This document shows, in pieces, positions 8,580-17,581 of a stretch of 64,000 bases of DNA. Below the pieces are notes generated by a model that worked only from the letters and a program-made list of their open reading frames with translations, was not told the origin of the DNA and ran no database searches. Source of the stretch: Paenibacillus pinistramenti (lineage in GTDB: Bacteria > Bacillota > Bacilli > Paenibacillales > Paenibacillaceae); contig NZ_VAWG01000005.1 of assembly GCF_005869875.1 (NCBI RefSeq), positions 62,001 through 126,000 on the forward strand, written 5' to 3'. The stretch's first letter is position 1, and each line of letters opens with the position of its first letter. The position numbers and the translations under genes were made by a program.

Positions 8580-9473
8580 ATGAAAAAGGTTAAGAAGGCA
8601 ATCATCCCGGCAGCTGGTCTTGGCACCCGTTTTCTTCCGGCAACCAAAGCGATGCCGAAAGAGATGCTCCCGATCATTAACAAGCCGACCATTCAGTACA
8701 TTGTGGAAGAAGCGATTGAATCCGGAATTGAAGACATTATTATCGTAACGGGCAAAGGGAAGCGCGCCATCGAAGACCATTTCGATAACGCGTTTGAACT
8801 GGAATCCCGGCTGCTTGAGGACGGCAAGCTTGAGCTTCTGAAGGAGGTTCAGCGCTCGGCGAAAGTGGATATTCACTATATCCGCCAGAAAGAGCCGAAG
8901 GGACTGGGTCATGCTGTATGGTGCGCCCGCCGCTTTATCGGGGATGAGCCGTTTGGCGTGCTGCTCGGAGACGATATCGTTACCGGCCAGAAGCCCTGCC
9001 TGCGCCAGCTCATCGAACAGTATGAGGAAACGCAGAATTCGGTGATCGGCGTACAGACTGTGCCGGATGAATTGACGCACCGCTACGGGATCATTGAGCC
9101 TGACTTCCAGCAGGATCGTCTGTACCGCGTAAGCAATTTCGTGGAGAAGCCGGCTCCGGGAACGGCGCCTTCCAACCTGGCTATTATGGGCCGTTACGTA
9201 TTTACACCAAAGATCTTCAAGTATCTTGACCTCCAGGAAAAAGGCGTTGGCGGCGAGATCCAGCTGACCGACGCGATTCAGAAGCTGAACCAGAGCGAAC
9301 GCGTTTATGCTTATGATTTTGAGGGCACCCGGTTTGATGTCGGCGAACGGCTTGGCTATATTCTGACGACGCTGGAATTTGCGATGCAGAGCGAAGATTT
9401 GCGTTACCCGGTACTTGATGCAATGGCGGAATGGATGGAGCGGATGGAACAACGAACAACCATCATCGGTTGA
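8580..9473 (+). CDS. galU: UTP-glucose-1-phosphate uridylyltransferase
   Basis: It makes UDP-glucose from UTP and glucose 1-phosphate in the cytosol. The nucleotide-binding signature is [20 protein letters not shown] near the N-terminus, and EKPAP and [10 protein letters not shown] are also recognisable. The 297 residues match GalU/GtaB. It is the third gene of the exopolysaccharide operon, 23 bases after the kinase-like gene, with a GGGAGG ribosome site. It supplies UDP-glucose directly and feeds the UDP-glucose dehydrogenase encoded at 21.0 kb. B. subtilis homologues are called gtaB; a second housekeeping copy elsewhere is likely. Confidence 0.95.
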   Translation: MKKVKKAIIPAAGLGTRFLPATKAMPKEMLPIINKPTIQYIVEEAIESGIEDIIIVTGKGKRAIEDHFDNAFELESRLLEDGKLELLKEVQRSAKVDIHYIRQKEPKGLGHAVWCARRFIGDEPFGVLLGDDIVTGQKPCLRQLIEQYEETQNSVIGVQTVPDELTHRYGIIEPDFQQDRLYRVSNFVEKPAPGTAPSNLAIMGRYVFTPKIFKYLDLQEKGVGGEIQLTDAIQKLNQSERVYAYDFEGTRFDVGERLGYILTTLEFAMQSEDLRYPVLDAMAEWMERMEQRTTIIG

Positions 9474-9488
9474 GAGGAGATGCGATAA

Positions 9489-10196
9489 ATGAGCATGCCT
9501 AAGCCAAACCTTCCTGAAGAGATGGATTATGCCATGCCTGCGCAGAACGTTTTTTACAAAAGGTACGAAGACGCGGCGGCGGGGCCAAGCCCGGTATATC
9601 TGTTTCTCAAAAGGGTTTTGGATATTCTGCTTGCCTGCATCGGTCTGGTGCTGACGGCCCCGGTGTTTCTGATCGCGGCTATCTGCATCAAGGTAGAAGA
9701 CCCGAAGGGCAGCGTGTTCTTCAAGCAGACGCGGGTTGGCAAAGACGAACGTCCCTTTGAAATGTATAAATTCCGCTCCATGGTATCCAACGCCGAGGAG
9801 CTGAAGAAAGATCTGCTGAAGTACAACGAGGTCAGCGGAGCGATGTTTAAAATGAAGAACGACCCCCGCATTACGCGCACCGGAAGATTTCTCCGCAAGA
9901 CCAGTATTGATGAACTGCCCCAGCTCTGGAATGTTCTGACCGGCAGCATGAGTCTCGTAGGACCACGGCCGCCGCTGCCTGATGAAGTCGCTCAGTATAC
10001 AGACTACCAGAAGCAGCGCCTTACAGTGACACCGGGCTGCACGGGCTTCTGGCAGGTCAGCGCACGGAACAGCGTAGGCTTTGAAGAGATGGTGCAGATG
10101 GATCTGGCTTACATCCGTAAGCGCAGTCTGCTGCTGGATATCAAGATTATTTTTCTGACGGCTTACAGAATGATTCTTTCCAAAGATGCGTATTAA
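9489..10196 (+). CDS. Undecaprenyl-phosphate sugar phosphotransferase (priming enzyme)
   Basis: It starts the repeat unit by moving a sugar 1-phosphate from a UDP-sugar to undecaprenyl phosphate at the membrane (bacterial sugar transferase family, as in WcaJ, PglC, EpsL). One strong hydrophobic segment at about residues 38-60 anchors it. After it come the family motifs: FKQTRVGKDERPF, MYKFRSM, the basic-acidic KTSIDELPQLWNVL, then MSLVGPRPPLP, and the C-terminal PGCTGFWQVSAR. At 235 residues it is the short form without the extra N-terminal membrane domain. The first sugar (glucose or galactose phosphate) cannot be decided from sequence. It is 15 bases after galU. Confidence 0.92.
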   Translation: MSMPKPNLPEEMDYAMPAQNVFYKRYEDAAAGPSPVYLFLKRVLDILLACIGLVLTAPVFLIAAICIKVEDPKGSVFFKQTRVGKDERPFEMYKFRSMVSNAEELKKDLLKYNEVSGAMFKMKNDPRITRTGRFLRKTSIDELPQLWNVLTGSMSLVGPRPPLPDEVAQYTDYQKQRLTVTPGCTGFWQVSARNSVGFEEMVQMDLAYIRKRSLLLDIKIIFLTAYRMILSKDAY

Positions 10197-10263
10197 ACGT
10201 TTTGATCTATGAATGCAGTTTTATGAAAATAACGGAAAATTTTATGAAGGTAGGGTGGATTTC

Positions 10264-11196
10264 ATGCCTCACGGCAACGTGCCTTCGCTGTCGATTGTCA
10301 TATGCACCTACAACCGGGCTGTGCTGCTCCGCAAAACCTTGGAGTCGCTTAAGCAGCTAAGCGGTCTGGAGCACGCGGAAGTGATCGTCGTGGATAACCG
10401 GTCAACGGACAACACGGCTGAGATGGTAGAGGAATTCATCAGCCAAGGCGGGCTGCAGGCGCCCTGCCGCTATGTGTTTGAGCAGACGCAGGGACTCTCG
10501 GCCGCGCGGAATGCCGGAATAGCAGCCTCCAAGGGCGAGATCGTCGCGTTCCTGGATGATGATGCTATACCGGCGCCGGACTGGATCGAGGTTATAGGGT
10601 CCACATTCTCCAGCAGGCCGGAGGCGGCGGCGATGGGCGGCAAAATCCATCCCCTGTTCGAAAGTGAACGCCCCGGCTGGCTGTCCGGGCCTTTCGAGCT
10701 TCCGTACACCATCGTGGATTTAGGGGATTCCATCAAGGAGTACCCGCCGTCCCTGCATCCGTACGGAGCGAATATGGCCATGCGCAAGAGCGTATTTGAC
10801 CAGGCGATGTTCCCCCTTGAGCTGGGCCGCAGGGGCCAGCTGCTGCTGTCCGGGGAGGAAACCTGGGTCTTTGACCAGATCCGCCGGTCCGGCGGCAAAA
10901 TTATTTATCATCCCCGTATGGAGGTCGAGCATTTCGTGCCCTCCAGCCGGCTGAATAAAGAATGGATTATGAAGCGGTATTATTTTCAGGGCATCTCAAA
11001 CGGAATGAAGCGGGAAGGGCTGTGGCCGACCTTTCTTCTGCTGGGCAAGACGGCCGCCAAGGTACTGTATGTCTCGGTCAGCAGGCTGACAGCCAGAGAC
11101 GAAACGGGAAGACTGCTCAATGAATGCAGAATGGAGAGCATCCGCGGAACCCTGCATACCGTGCTTGGACGCGGACGGGAACCGGGCACAGAGTGA
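10264..11196 (+). CDS. Glycosyltransferase family 2
   Basis: This is a GT-A fold inverting glycosyltransferase adding a sugar to the lipid-linked repeat unit. Evidence is LSIVICTYNRAVLLRKTLESL at the N-terminus (given here only as a family signature), VVDNRSTDNT, and the metal-binding DDD in VAFLDDDAIPAPDW. About 310 residues. The ATG at 10264 is chosen because GAAGGTAGGGTGG precedes it. The in-frame ATG at 10213 has no ribosome site. Donor and acceptor are unknown. It lies between the priming enzyme and the first polymerase-like gene. Confidence 0.88.
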   Translation: MPHGNVPSLSIVICTYNRAVLLRKTLESLKQLSGLEHAEVIVVDNRSTDNTAEMVEEFISQGGLQAPCRYVFEQTQGLSAARNAGIAASKGEIVAFLDDDAIPAPDWIEVIGSTFSSRPEAAAMGGKIHPLFESERPGWLSGPFELPYTIVDLGDSIKEYPPSLHPYGANMAMRKSVFDQAMFPLELGRRGQLLLSGEETWVFDQIRRSGGKIIYHPRMEVEHFVPSSRLNKEWIMKRYYFQGISNGMKREGLWPTFLLLGKTAAKVLYVSVSRLTARDETGRLLNECRMESIRGTLHTVLGRGREPGTE

Positions 11197-11211
11197 AGGT
11201 GGGAAGAGGCA

Positions 11212-12552
11212 ATGATCAACGAATGGTGGACCGGAAGGCGGAATTTATATCTGGTCGGGGCGGGGCTGATGATCCTGCTGTCTGCGCTGCTGCTGGGCGG
11301 TGCAGTGATCTATCAGCCGGGGTTATGCGCGATATGCGCACTTCTGGTTCTCCTGCTGGCTTTTACCATCCGGCATCCGCACCGGATCAGTTATATCGTT
11401 CTGCTGTCGACGGCGGTGTCCGTCGATTATCTTTACAGCGGCTCGGTATTCGGAATTGAAATCTTATCCCTGTATAAGCTGGGGATTCTGGCGCTGCTGG
11501 CACCGTGCATCCTCATCTACGGCATTTCGACGAAATTTGTGTATCCGGTCCTGGCACTGATCGGTCTGCTGGTCATTACCTTCTTCTTCTCGACCTGGCT
11601 GCCGCCGCTGACCACTTCGATTGCCGTGAAGTCATTTATCGGACTTTCGCTGCCGTTCTTCTTCCTTCTGATCAAATGGAAAAAGGAAGTAGCCGAGCGG
11701 CAGATGAAGATTATCTGCCTGCTGCCGGCCGTAAGCGTTGCTGTCGGCGCCGTACTGCAGGTGCTCCATATGCACAGCCTGCTGGACGTCGAGTTTACCG
11801 GCGCTGTCAGACTGCAGGGGGCCAATATTCCGCCGCATCTGGCAATGCTCGCCTTCCTGGGGACAGCGATTCCTTTTGTAGAGCTGAAGCGGAGCGGGGC
11901 GAACCCGAAGTTTTTCTATACGGTGATGGTCATTAATTTCGCCATTCTGATCGGGACGGGAACCCGGGGACCGATCCTGGCCATGGTATTTCTGGCTCTT
12001 TACTATTTCTACGACCTGGCACGCGAATATTTGAAAGGCAAAGCCCACCTCATCCTTCCGCTGGGCGGGGCAGTGCTGGTCATCGGCGCGGCAGTGCTGC
12101 TGCAGTGGAACAACATGAAGAAACGCTCATTTGAGCGGTCGACGGACGATGCGATAGATTTGTCGGGGCGTTCAGAGGCCTGGACCTATTTCCTGAACAC
12201 GGTGGATGGACATTCACTGGCGGGCAGGGGGCTTGGAGCGGTAACGGTAGCGAATGACGGCAGCCTGTTTGCCGGATTTGTCGTTCCGCATAACGAGTAC
12301 ATCCGGTTCTATGTGGATACCGGGTTTGTCGGCGCCAGCCTGCTGTTCCTGTCGCTGCTGATCGTGTTCTACAAGATCTTCAAGGCGCTGCCGGCCCCTA
12401 TGAAGCCTTACTACTTCGGGCTGATTCTGGCGTTCCTGATCTATTCTTTCTCTGACAATACCTTGTCGACTGTACAGTCTGTCATCCCGTTCTGCTGGTA
12501 TTTAAACGGTTTGTACCGGTATACCAGACCTGGGTCAAACGATTCCTCTTAA
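11212..12552 (+). CDS. O-antigen ligase/polymerase-like membrane protein (Wzy-like), first copy
   Basis: This is a polytopic membrane protein of 446 residues with about ten to twelve hydrophobic segments. It belongs to the O-antigen ligase/polymerase superfamily that joins repeat units on the outer face of the membrane. The periplasm-facing loop has the family's usual features: RSEAWTYFLNTV and GRGLGAV, then VPHNEYIRFYVDTG with the conserved His. Upstream is GTGTRGPILA. A second Wzy-like gene lies at 13878, so the two may act at different steps, one polymerising and one perhaps transferring the chain to another acceptor. It starts 15 bases after the GT2 gene. Confidence 0.82.
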   Translation: MINEWWTGRRNLYLVGAGLMILLSALLLGGAVIYQPGLCAICALLVLLLAFTIRHPHRISYIVLLSTAVSVDYLYSGSVFGIEILSLYKLGILALLAPCILIYGISTKFVYPVLALIGLLVITFFFSTWLPPLTTSIAVKSFIGLSLPFFFLLIKWKKEVAERQMKIICLLPAVSVAVGAVLQVLHMHSLLDVEFTGAVRLQGANIPPHLAMLAFLGTAIPFVELKRSGANPKFFYTVMVINFAILIGTGTRGPILAMVFLALYYFYDLAREYLKGKAHLILPLGGAVLVIGAAVLLQWNNMKKRSFERSTDDAIDLSGRSEAWTYFLNTVDGHSLAGRGLGAVTVANDGSLFAGFVVPHNEYIRFYVDTGFVGASLLFLSLLIVFYKIFKALPAPMKPYYFGLILAFLIYSFSDNTLSTVQSVIPFCWYLNGLYRYTRPGSNDSS

Positions 12553-12566
12553 AGAGAAGTGATACG

Positions 12567-13364
12567 ATGAGCCAAGTAAATTTGTTCGATGTCAATTTCA
12601 ATAATTATGATTTCTCCGATCTGCTGGAGTATATCGACTATTCCATCCAGAACCGGAAGCATTCCTATATTCTGACCTGCAATGTGGATCACCTCATCAA
12701 GCTGCGCAAGGATTCGGAGTTCCGGCATGTTTATTCGAAGGCAGGAGCCATCGTTGCAGACGGCATGCCGATTATCTGGGCTTCCCGGCTGCTCGGCAGC
12801 CCGCTGAAGCAGAAGGTGTCGGGCTCGGATCTCTTTCACCGGCTCGGCAGCGACTTCGAGAAACGGAAGTACCGGCTGTTCTTCCTCGGATCGGCCAGCG
12901 GGGTGCCGGAGCTGGCAACCCAAAATCTGAAGCAGCAGTATCCTGGCATTAATGTGGTCGGCTGCTATTCACCTTCTTACGGCTTTGAGAAGAACGCCGA
13001 GGAGAATGAATACATTGTCCGCATGCTGATTGAAGCCCAGCCGGACATTGTGTTTGTCGGAGTCGGGGCTCCCAAGCAGGAGAAATGGATCTACCGCAAT
13101 TATTTGGAATACCGGGCTCCGGTCTCCATCGGTGTGGGCGCGACCTTCGACTTTCTGTCGGGCTCGGTCAAGCGCGCTCCTGACTTTATGCAGAAGGCAG
13201 GCTTCGAATGGTTCTGGAGGCTGGCCCAGGAGCCGCGCAGGCTTTGGAAGAGGTATCTCATTGACGATTCCCAGTTTGCCGGCATGCTGATGAAGGAGTA
13301 TTTCAAACACGGGAGACGAAGAAGGGAGGCGGCGGAGATGACGTCCGCGGACGATCATGAATAA
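12567..13364 (+). CDS. WecB/TagA/CpsF family glycosyltransferase (GT26)
   Basis: It transfers a sugar, often N-acetylmannosamine or a related sugar, onto a polyprenyl-diphosphate-linked acceptor. Family signatures are ADGMPIIWASRLLG, the GSASGVPELA turn, FVGVGAPKQEKWI, and GVGATFDFLSGSVKRAP. The C-terminal arginine-rich tail (QEPRRLWKRYLIDD) is the membrane-binding part of this family. It has 265 residues, full length. It lies 14 bases after the first polymerase-like gene and overlaps the VanZ-like gene by eight bases. The actual donor sugar here is not known. If TagA-like, an N-acetylhexosamine would be part of the repeat unit. Confidence 0.9.
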   Translation: MSQVNLFDVNFNNYDFSDLLEYIDYSIQNRKHSYILTCNVDHLIKLRKDSEFRHVYSKAGAIVADGMPIIWASRLLGSPLKQKVSGSDLFHRLGSDFEKRKYRLFFLGSASGVPELATQNLKQQYPGINVVGCYSPSYGFEKNAEENEYIVRMLIEAQPDIVFVGVGAPKQEKWIYRNYLEYRAPVSIGVGATFDFLSGSVKRAPDFMQKAGFEWFWRLAQEPRRLWKRYLIDDSQFAGMLMKEYFKHGRRRREAAEMTSADDHE

Positions 13365-13878
13365 ACCGGCCCGTATGCTCTGGCTTCCCGCAGCGGTGAT
13401 GCTGCTGATCTTCATCTTCTCCTCCCAGTCCTACGAGCAGCAGTCCATCAAGCGGCCCTTGACGGAATGGCTCGGGGACGGAAGGATCAGCCGCCGCCTG
13501 TCCCAAATGACGATTCATTACGGTTCTTTGACCGTGAACGGGAAGACGGACGGCTCGGCAGCGATCGCGGAATTTCTGCTCCGCAAATGCGCTCATCTGC
13601 TGGAGTACAGCATCCTTGGCTTCTGCCTGATCTGGGCGGTTCAGTCTTTCCTGCATGCCGGATTTATGATGGCAGTCCTTGCCACTCTGCTGACAGCAGC
13701 AGGCTATGCGTCGATGGATGAGTTCCACCAGATCTTTGTCAAAGACCGGGGACCTCATCCGGAGGATATTTTACTGGATACGGGAGGGGCACTCATCGGT
13801 ATTTGTCTATATGCCGGCTGGCGGAAGCTGCGGGTTATAAGGCAAAGCCGCCCTGACTCCGGGAAAGGGAGGCCGTAA
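13357..13878 (+). CDS. VanZ-like membrane protein
   Basis: This is a small membrane protein (173 residues) of the VanZ family, whose molecular function is unsettled. It has four hydrophobic segments, near residues 8-22, 73-95, 98-118 and 130-148. Family features are FSSQSYEQQSIK near the start, KCAHLLEYSILGF, and YASMDEFHQIFVKDRGP with the conserved acidic and His residues between TM3 and TM4. It overlaps its neighbours by eight bases upstream and one base downstream (TAATG), so it is translated as part of the exopolysaccharide operon. A role in polymer assembly is inferred from position only. Confidence 0.85.
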   Translation: MNKPARMLWLPAAVMLLIFIFSSQSYEQQSIKRPLTEWLGDGRISRRLSQMTIHYGSLTVNGKTDGSAAIAEFLLRKCAHLLEYSILGFCLIWAVQSFLHAGFMMAVLATLLTAAGYASMDEFHQIFVKDRGPHPEDILLDTGGALIGICLYAGWRKLRVIRQSRPDSGKGRP

Positions 13879-15365
13879 TGAGATCATTTGGACCATTTAC
13901 CCAATTGTTCCGGGGCAGCGCAGGCTCCCCTTGGATTTCAGCGGCAACTGCATCTGCCTGTGTTCTTCTGGCATTTATCATCGGCTCAGCAAGCGCCAAG
14001 CTCAGCCCTTCCATGAGCGAGCAGGGAGCGCTGCTCCTGCTGCTTGTGTTTCCGGCCTTTATGCTCGGGCTTGCCGGTTCCAGACATCTGGTGACCTACA
14101 GTTTGTTCGTCTGGGCAATCGGTCCTGAGGTCAGAAGGGTGACCGACTGGATGGGCGGAGAGTATACTTCCGTGTCCGTATTGAGCTTGGCACCGCTCCT
14201 GGCCAGTGCGATGACGATCATTCCGGTGCTGCGGGGCATTCACCTGATGGAGAAACCCGGCAGAAGGGTGCTGCTGTATTTCGGGGCAGCGCTTCTGTAC
14301 GGAAGTGTAATCGGGCTTGCGAGGAACGGAACAAGCTTTGTGTACGATCTGGCCAACTATGCGGTTCCGCTGCTTCTGATTCCGTTCTTTTCAATCAAAC
14401 GGTTCCGCGCTGAGGATACGGATAAAATATTGTCCGGTTACGCCAATATAGCCGTGTTCGTCGCCATTTACGGGATTGTGCAGTACCTCGTTGTTCCGCC
14501 TTGGGACGCCTTCTGGATGACCCATGTAGAGATGAACTCGATCGGTACGCCTGAGCCGCTGGAGGTCAGAGTATTCTCGACGCTGAATTCCCCGGGGCCG
14601 GCAGCCGGATTTCTGGCCTGCGCCCTGGTGCCGATGGTGCTGGAGAAACGCTGGAGAGGCAGCTTCAGCTGGATCGGCGTCCTGCTGGTCGCCTTCTGCC
14701 TGATGACCACGCTTGTCCGGTCTTCCTGGCTGATGATTATGGTCATGCTTCTGGTCTATATCGCGACATCCCCCTCCAAGCGCAAGTGGAGAACGCTGCT
14801 GCAGCTGGCCGTCATCGCGCTGGTCGTGACCTGGGCGCTGCCCAAGGTGCCTGGAGCGGAGGGCTTGACGGCCCGGATGCAGACGCTGGGTTCGATTGAA
14901 GAGGATCATTCCTATAATGAACGGCTGGATCTGCTGAATACGATGCTTCCGATGGTGGTACATAACCCGGCGGGGCAGGGGCTGGGCAGCGTCGGAACCG
15001 GAACAAAGCTCGGCAATGACGGCGAGCTTGGGGAATACGGGATTATGGACAACGGCTTCCTGGCCCTGCTGCTGACCTTCGGGGCTGCCGGCGGATTGTG
15101 CTTCTTCGGAGCCCTTGTATTTTTACTGAAAAATATCATTTCCGCGGTATTGCAGAAAGGCCCGGAACAGCTGTATGCAAGGTTGTCCCTCGCCGTATGG
15201 GCGGGGGCGGCAGCGAGCCTGTTCTCGGATAACGGCTTCCCGGGCATGCGCGGCTACCTGATCTGGATGCTGATCGGCATCGGACTGGGAGCCGGAACTG
15301 CCGTGCGGCAGCGAAAGGAGGTGAACGGCTTTGGAGCAGTCCAACGTGAAGTCGTTCCCCGGTAG
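13878..15365 (+). CDS. O-antigen ligase/polymerase-like membrane protein (Wzy-like), second copy
   Basis: This is a polytopic membrane protein of 495 residues with around twelve hydrophobic segments, of the Wzy/O-antigen ligase superfamily. The large extracellular loop contains EEDHSYNERLDLLNTM and NPAGQGLGSVGTG. Upstream is TTLVRSSWLMIMVM, the usual Arg-containing motif. It shares the operon with a first Wzy-like gene at 11212, and the two differ clearly in sequence. The start overlaps the vanZ-like stop (TAATG). Its 3' end carries a strong ribosome site, AAAGGAGGTGA at 15314-15324, for the next gene. Confidence 0.82.
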   Translation: MRSFGPFTQLFRGSAGSPWISAATASACVLLAFIIGSASAKLSPSMSEQGALLLLLVFPAFMLGLAGSRHLVTYSLFVWAIGPEVRRVTDWMGGEYTSVSVLSLAPLLASAMTIIPVLRGIHLMEKPGRRVLLYFGAALLYGSVIGLARNGTSFVYDLANYAVPLLLIPFFSIKRFRAEDTDKILSGYANIAVFVAIYGIVQYLVVPPWDAFWMTHVEMNSIGTPEPLEVRVFSTLNSPGPAAGFLACALVPMVLEKRWRGSFSWIGVLLVAFCLMTTLVRSSWLMIMVMLLVYIATSPSKRKWRTLLQLAVIALVVTWALPKVPGAEGLTARMQTLGSIEEDHSYNERLDLLNTMLPMVVHNPAGQGLGSVGTGTKLGNDGELGEYGIMDNGFLALLLTFGAAGGLCFFGALVFLLKNIISAVLQKGPEQLYARLSLAVWAGAAASLFSDNGFPGMRGYLIWMLIGIGLGAGTAVRQRKEVNGFGAVQREVVPR

Positions 15366-16710
15366 AAGCGTGTTCAGCACGTTCGGCCGGTTTGCGAGAA
15401 GCAAAGCCCACAGCTCGGCGGCGCTCAAGACAATGTTCTTCAGCATCTTCATTCTGGTCATCAACATGCTGACCGGAGTGCTGACCGCACGGTTTCTGGG
15501 GCCGACCGGACGGGGCGAGCAGACCGCTATGGTCAACTGGTCGCAGTTTCTGGCCTTCTGCATGACCTTCGGTATTCCTTCGGCATTGGTTTATAACGCC
15601 AAGAAGAAGGAGGAGCAGGAAGGCGGGCTTTATGCCACAGCTTTGGTCATGGGTATCGGATTCGGGCTGGCGGCTACGGCAATTGGCGTGATCGTGCTCC
15701 CTTTCTGGCTGAAGTCGTTCAATCATGACGTCATTTTGTTCGCGCAGTGGTCGATGATTTTATGTCCCATTGTCGTCATCTCGCAGATCAACAACGCAAT
15801 CCTTCAGGTAAGGGATGACTATAAGCGGTACAACAGGCTCCGTTATATTGTGCCGCTGACCACCATGCTGATCCTGGCTGCGCTCATCCTGACAGGCACC
15901 ATGAATGCCCATACGTCGGCGGCCGCCTATCTGCTGCCGGCCGTGCCGTTCTACATTGCGATGACGGTGCGCATGCTCCGCATTTACGGCAAACAGCTCA
16001 AGGTAAGCCTGGATAACTTCAAGCGGCTGTTCACTTACGGGCTGGGCTCTTACGGCAATGATCTGATGGGCCAGGTGTCGTACTACATTGACCAGATTCT
16101 CATCGCGGGGCTGTTGAGTCCGGCGGATCTCGGCCTGTACGCAGTGGCGGTCAGCCTGGCGAAGATGGTCAATGTGTTCTCGAACTCCATCATCGTCGTG
16201 CTGTTCCCCAAAGCCAGCGGCCTGGACAAACAGGAAGCGGTCAACATTACGTTCCGCGCCTTCCGGATCAGTACAGCCGTGACGCTTCTGGCGTCGCTGG
16301 TCCTGATGCTGATTGCACCTTATGTGCTGACCCTGCTGTACGGGCCTGAATTCAAGGAGGCGCTCACCGTCTTCCGCCTGCTGCTTCTGCAGATCGCGAT
16401 TGGCGGGGGCACGATGGTTCTGGCGCAGGCCTTTATGGCGCTCGGCAAACCGAAAGTCGTAACGCTGCTGCAGGGTCTCGGGCTGGTACTTGTTGTACCG
16501 ATGCTGTTCCTGCTGGTTCCCCGTTATGGTCTGGTTGGCGCGGGATATGCGATGCTTGCTTCCGTGCTGATCCGGTTCATATTTATCCTGCTGAATTTCA
16601 AGTACTCGCTAAAAATGAAAATTCCGCCGCTGTGGGTGACCCGGGAGGACATCAAGTGGCTGCGGAGCACCATGAATTCCACACTGCGCAAAAAATCAGT
16701 GAACGTGTAG
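15331..16710 (+). CDS. Polysaccharide flippase (Wzx/MviN-type, MOP superfamily)
   Basis: It moves the lipid-linked repeat unit across the cytoplasmic membrane. About twelve to fourteen hydrophobic segments fill 459 residues. The first contains the typical INMLTGVLTARFLGPTGRGE. YGLGSYGNDLMGQVSYYIDQILIA resembles the middle of Wzx/RfbX proteins (polysaccharide biosynthesis family). The TTG start at 15331 is supported by AAAGGAGGTGA six bases earlier and implies a 35-base overlap with the preceding polymerase gene. It is the only flippase gene in the operon, so one type of repeat unit is expected. Confidence 0.9.
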   Translation: MEQSNVKSFPGRSVFSTFGRFARSKAHSSAALKTMFFSIFILVINMLTGVLTARFLGPTGRGEQTAMVNWSQFLAFCMTFGIPSALVYNAKKKEEQEGGLYATALVMGIGFGLAATAIGVIVLPFWLKSFNHDVILFAQWSMILCPIVVISQINNAILQVRDDYKRYNRLRYIVPLTTMLILAALILTGTMNAHTSAAAYLLPAVPFYIAMTVRMLRIYGKQLKVSLDNFKRLFTYGLGSYGNDLMGQVSYYIDQILIAGLLSPADLGLYAVAVSLAKMVNVFSNSIIVVLFPKASGLDKQEAVNITFRAFRISTAVTLLASLVLMLIAPYVLTLLYGPEFKEALTVFRLLLLQIAIGGGTMVLAQAFMALGKPKVVTLLQGLGLVLVVPMLFLLVPRYGLVGAGYAMLASVLIRFIFILLNFKYSLKMKIPPLWVTREDIKWLRSTMNSTLRKKSVNV

Positions 16711-16729
16711 AAAGGAGAGAGAACAAGCC

Positions 16730-17581
16730 ATGCATCCTGTGACCGAAGGATCGAAAGACAACCGTATTTCAGTCGTCATCATCGCCCAGAATGACGAGCA
16801 GCGAATTCCTGATGCCATAGCTTCATGCCGCGCCTTTGCGGACGAAATCGTGGTTGTTGACGGAGGGAGCACAGACGGCACTATTGCCACCGCAGAAGCG
16901 CTTGGGTGCAGGGTTTATGAGAACGCCTGGCCCGGTTATGCCAAACAACGGCAGTTTGGAGAGCATCAGGCCTCTTATGACTGGATCTTTGTCATTGATA
17001 CGGATGAGGTGGTCGATCCGAAGCTGGCTGCCTCACTGCTTACACTGAAACCCGGGCTGTCTGATCCTTCAGCCGCTTATTCGGTCTACCGGATCGGCGA
17101 TTTTCTGGGACGCTGGCTTGACAGGGGAGAATATCTGGTCCGGCTCTACAACAGACGCGCCTACAAAATTACGGATTCTCTCGTTCACGAAATGCCCGAT
17201 GTCAAGGAAGACAAAATCGCGAAGCTGAGCGGTGTGCTGTGGCATTACGGCTTTCGCAGCATTAACGATCATGTGAACCGCTTTAATAAATATACGGATC
17301 TGGAGGCCCAGACCGCTTTGAACAAACGCAAGCCGTTCCGGATCTTCAATCTGCTGGTCCGCCCTCCGGCGCGGTTTGTGCAGAAATATTTTGTGCATGG
17401 GCTGTACCGCAAAGGGGTTGCCGGTTTTGCAGTCGCCATCTTCTGGATGTTCTATGAATTTCTGTCCTGCTTCAAGCACTATGAACTGACTTCAGCCCGC
17501 AAGCGCCTTGATCAGCACCAGCCTGTCAGGGCCGAAGCAGAGGCTGAGAAGAAAGGGGAGACGGGTTATGCCGTACAATAA
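16730..17581 (+). CDS. Glycosyltransferase family 2 (WaaE/KdtX-like)
   Basis: This is a GT-A glycosyltransferase of 283 residues. RISVVIIAQNDEQRI begins the Rossmann-like fold, IVVVDGGSTDGT binds the nucleotide, and FVIDTDEVVDPKLA carries the DxD metal site. The middle YLVRLYNRRAYKIT and LWHYGFRS segments match the group of small GT2 enzymes resembling lipopolysaccharide core glucosyltransferases. Donor sugar unknown. A hydrophobic patch near residues 225-245 (VAIFWMFYEFLSCF) may associate with the membrane. It follows the flippase by 19 bases with an AAAGGAGAG site and overlaps the next gene by 14 bases. Confidence 0.88.
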   Translation: MHPVTEGSKDNRISVVIIAQNDEQRIPDAIASCRAFADEIVVVDGGSTDGTIATAEALGCRVYENAWPGYAKQRQFGEHQASYDWIFVIDTDEVVDPKLAASLLTLKPGLSDPSAAYSVYRIGDFLGRWLDRGEYLVRLYNRRAYKITDSLVHEMPDVKEDKIAKLSGVLWHYGFRSINDHVNRFNKYTDLEAQTALNKRKPFRIFNLLVRPPARFVQKYFVHGLYRKGVAGFAVAIFWMFYEFLSCFKHYELTSARKRLDQHQPVRAEAEAEKKGETGYAVQ

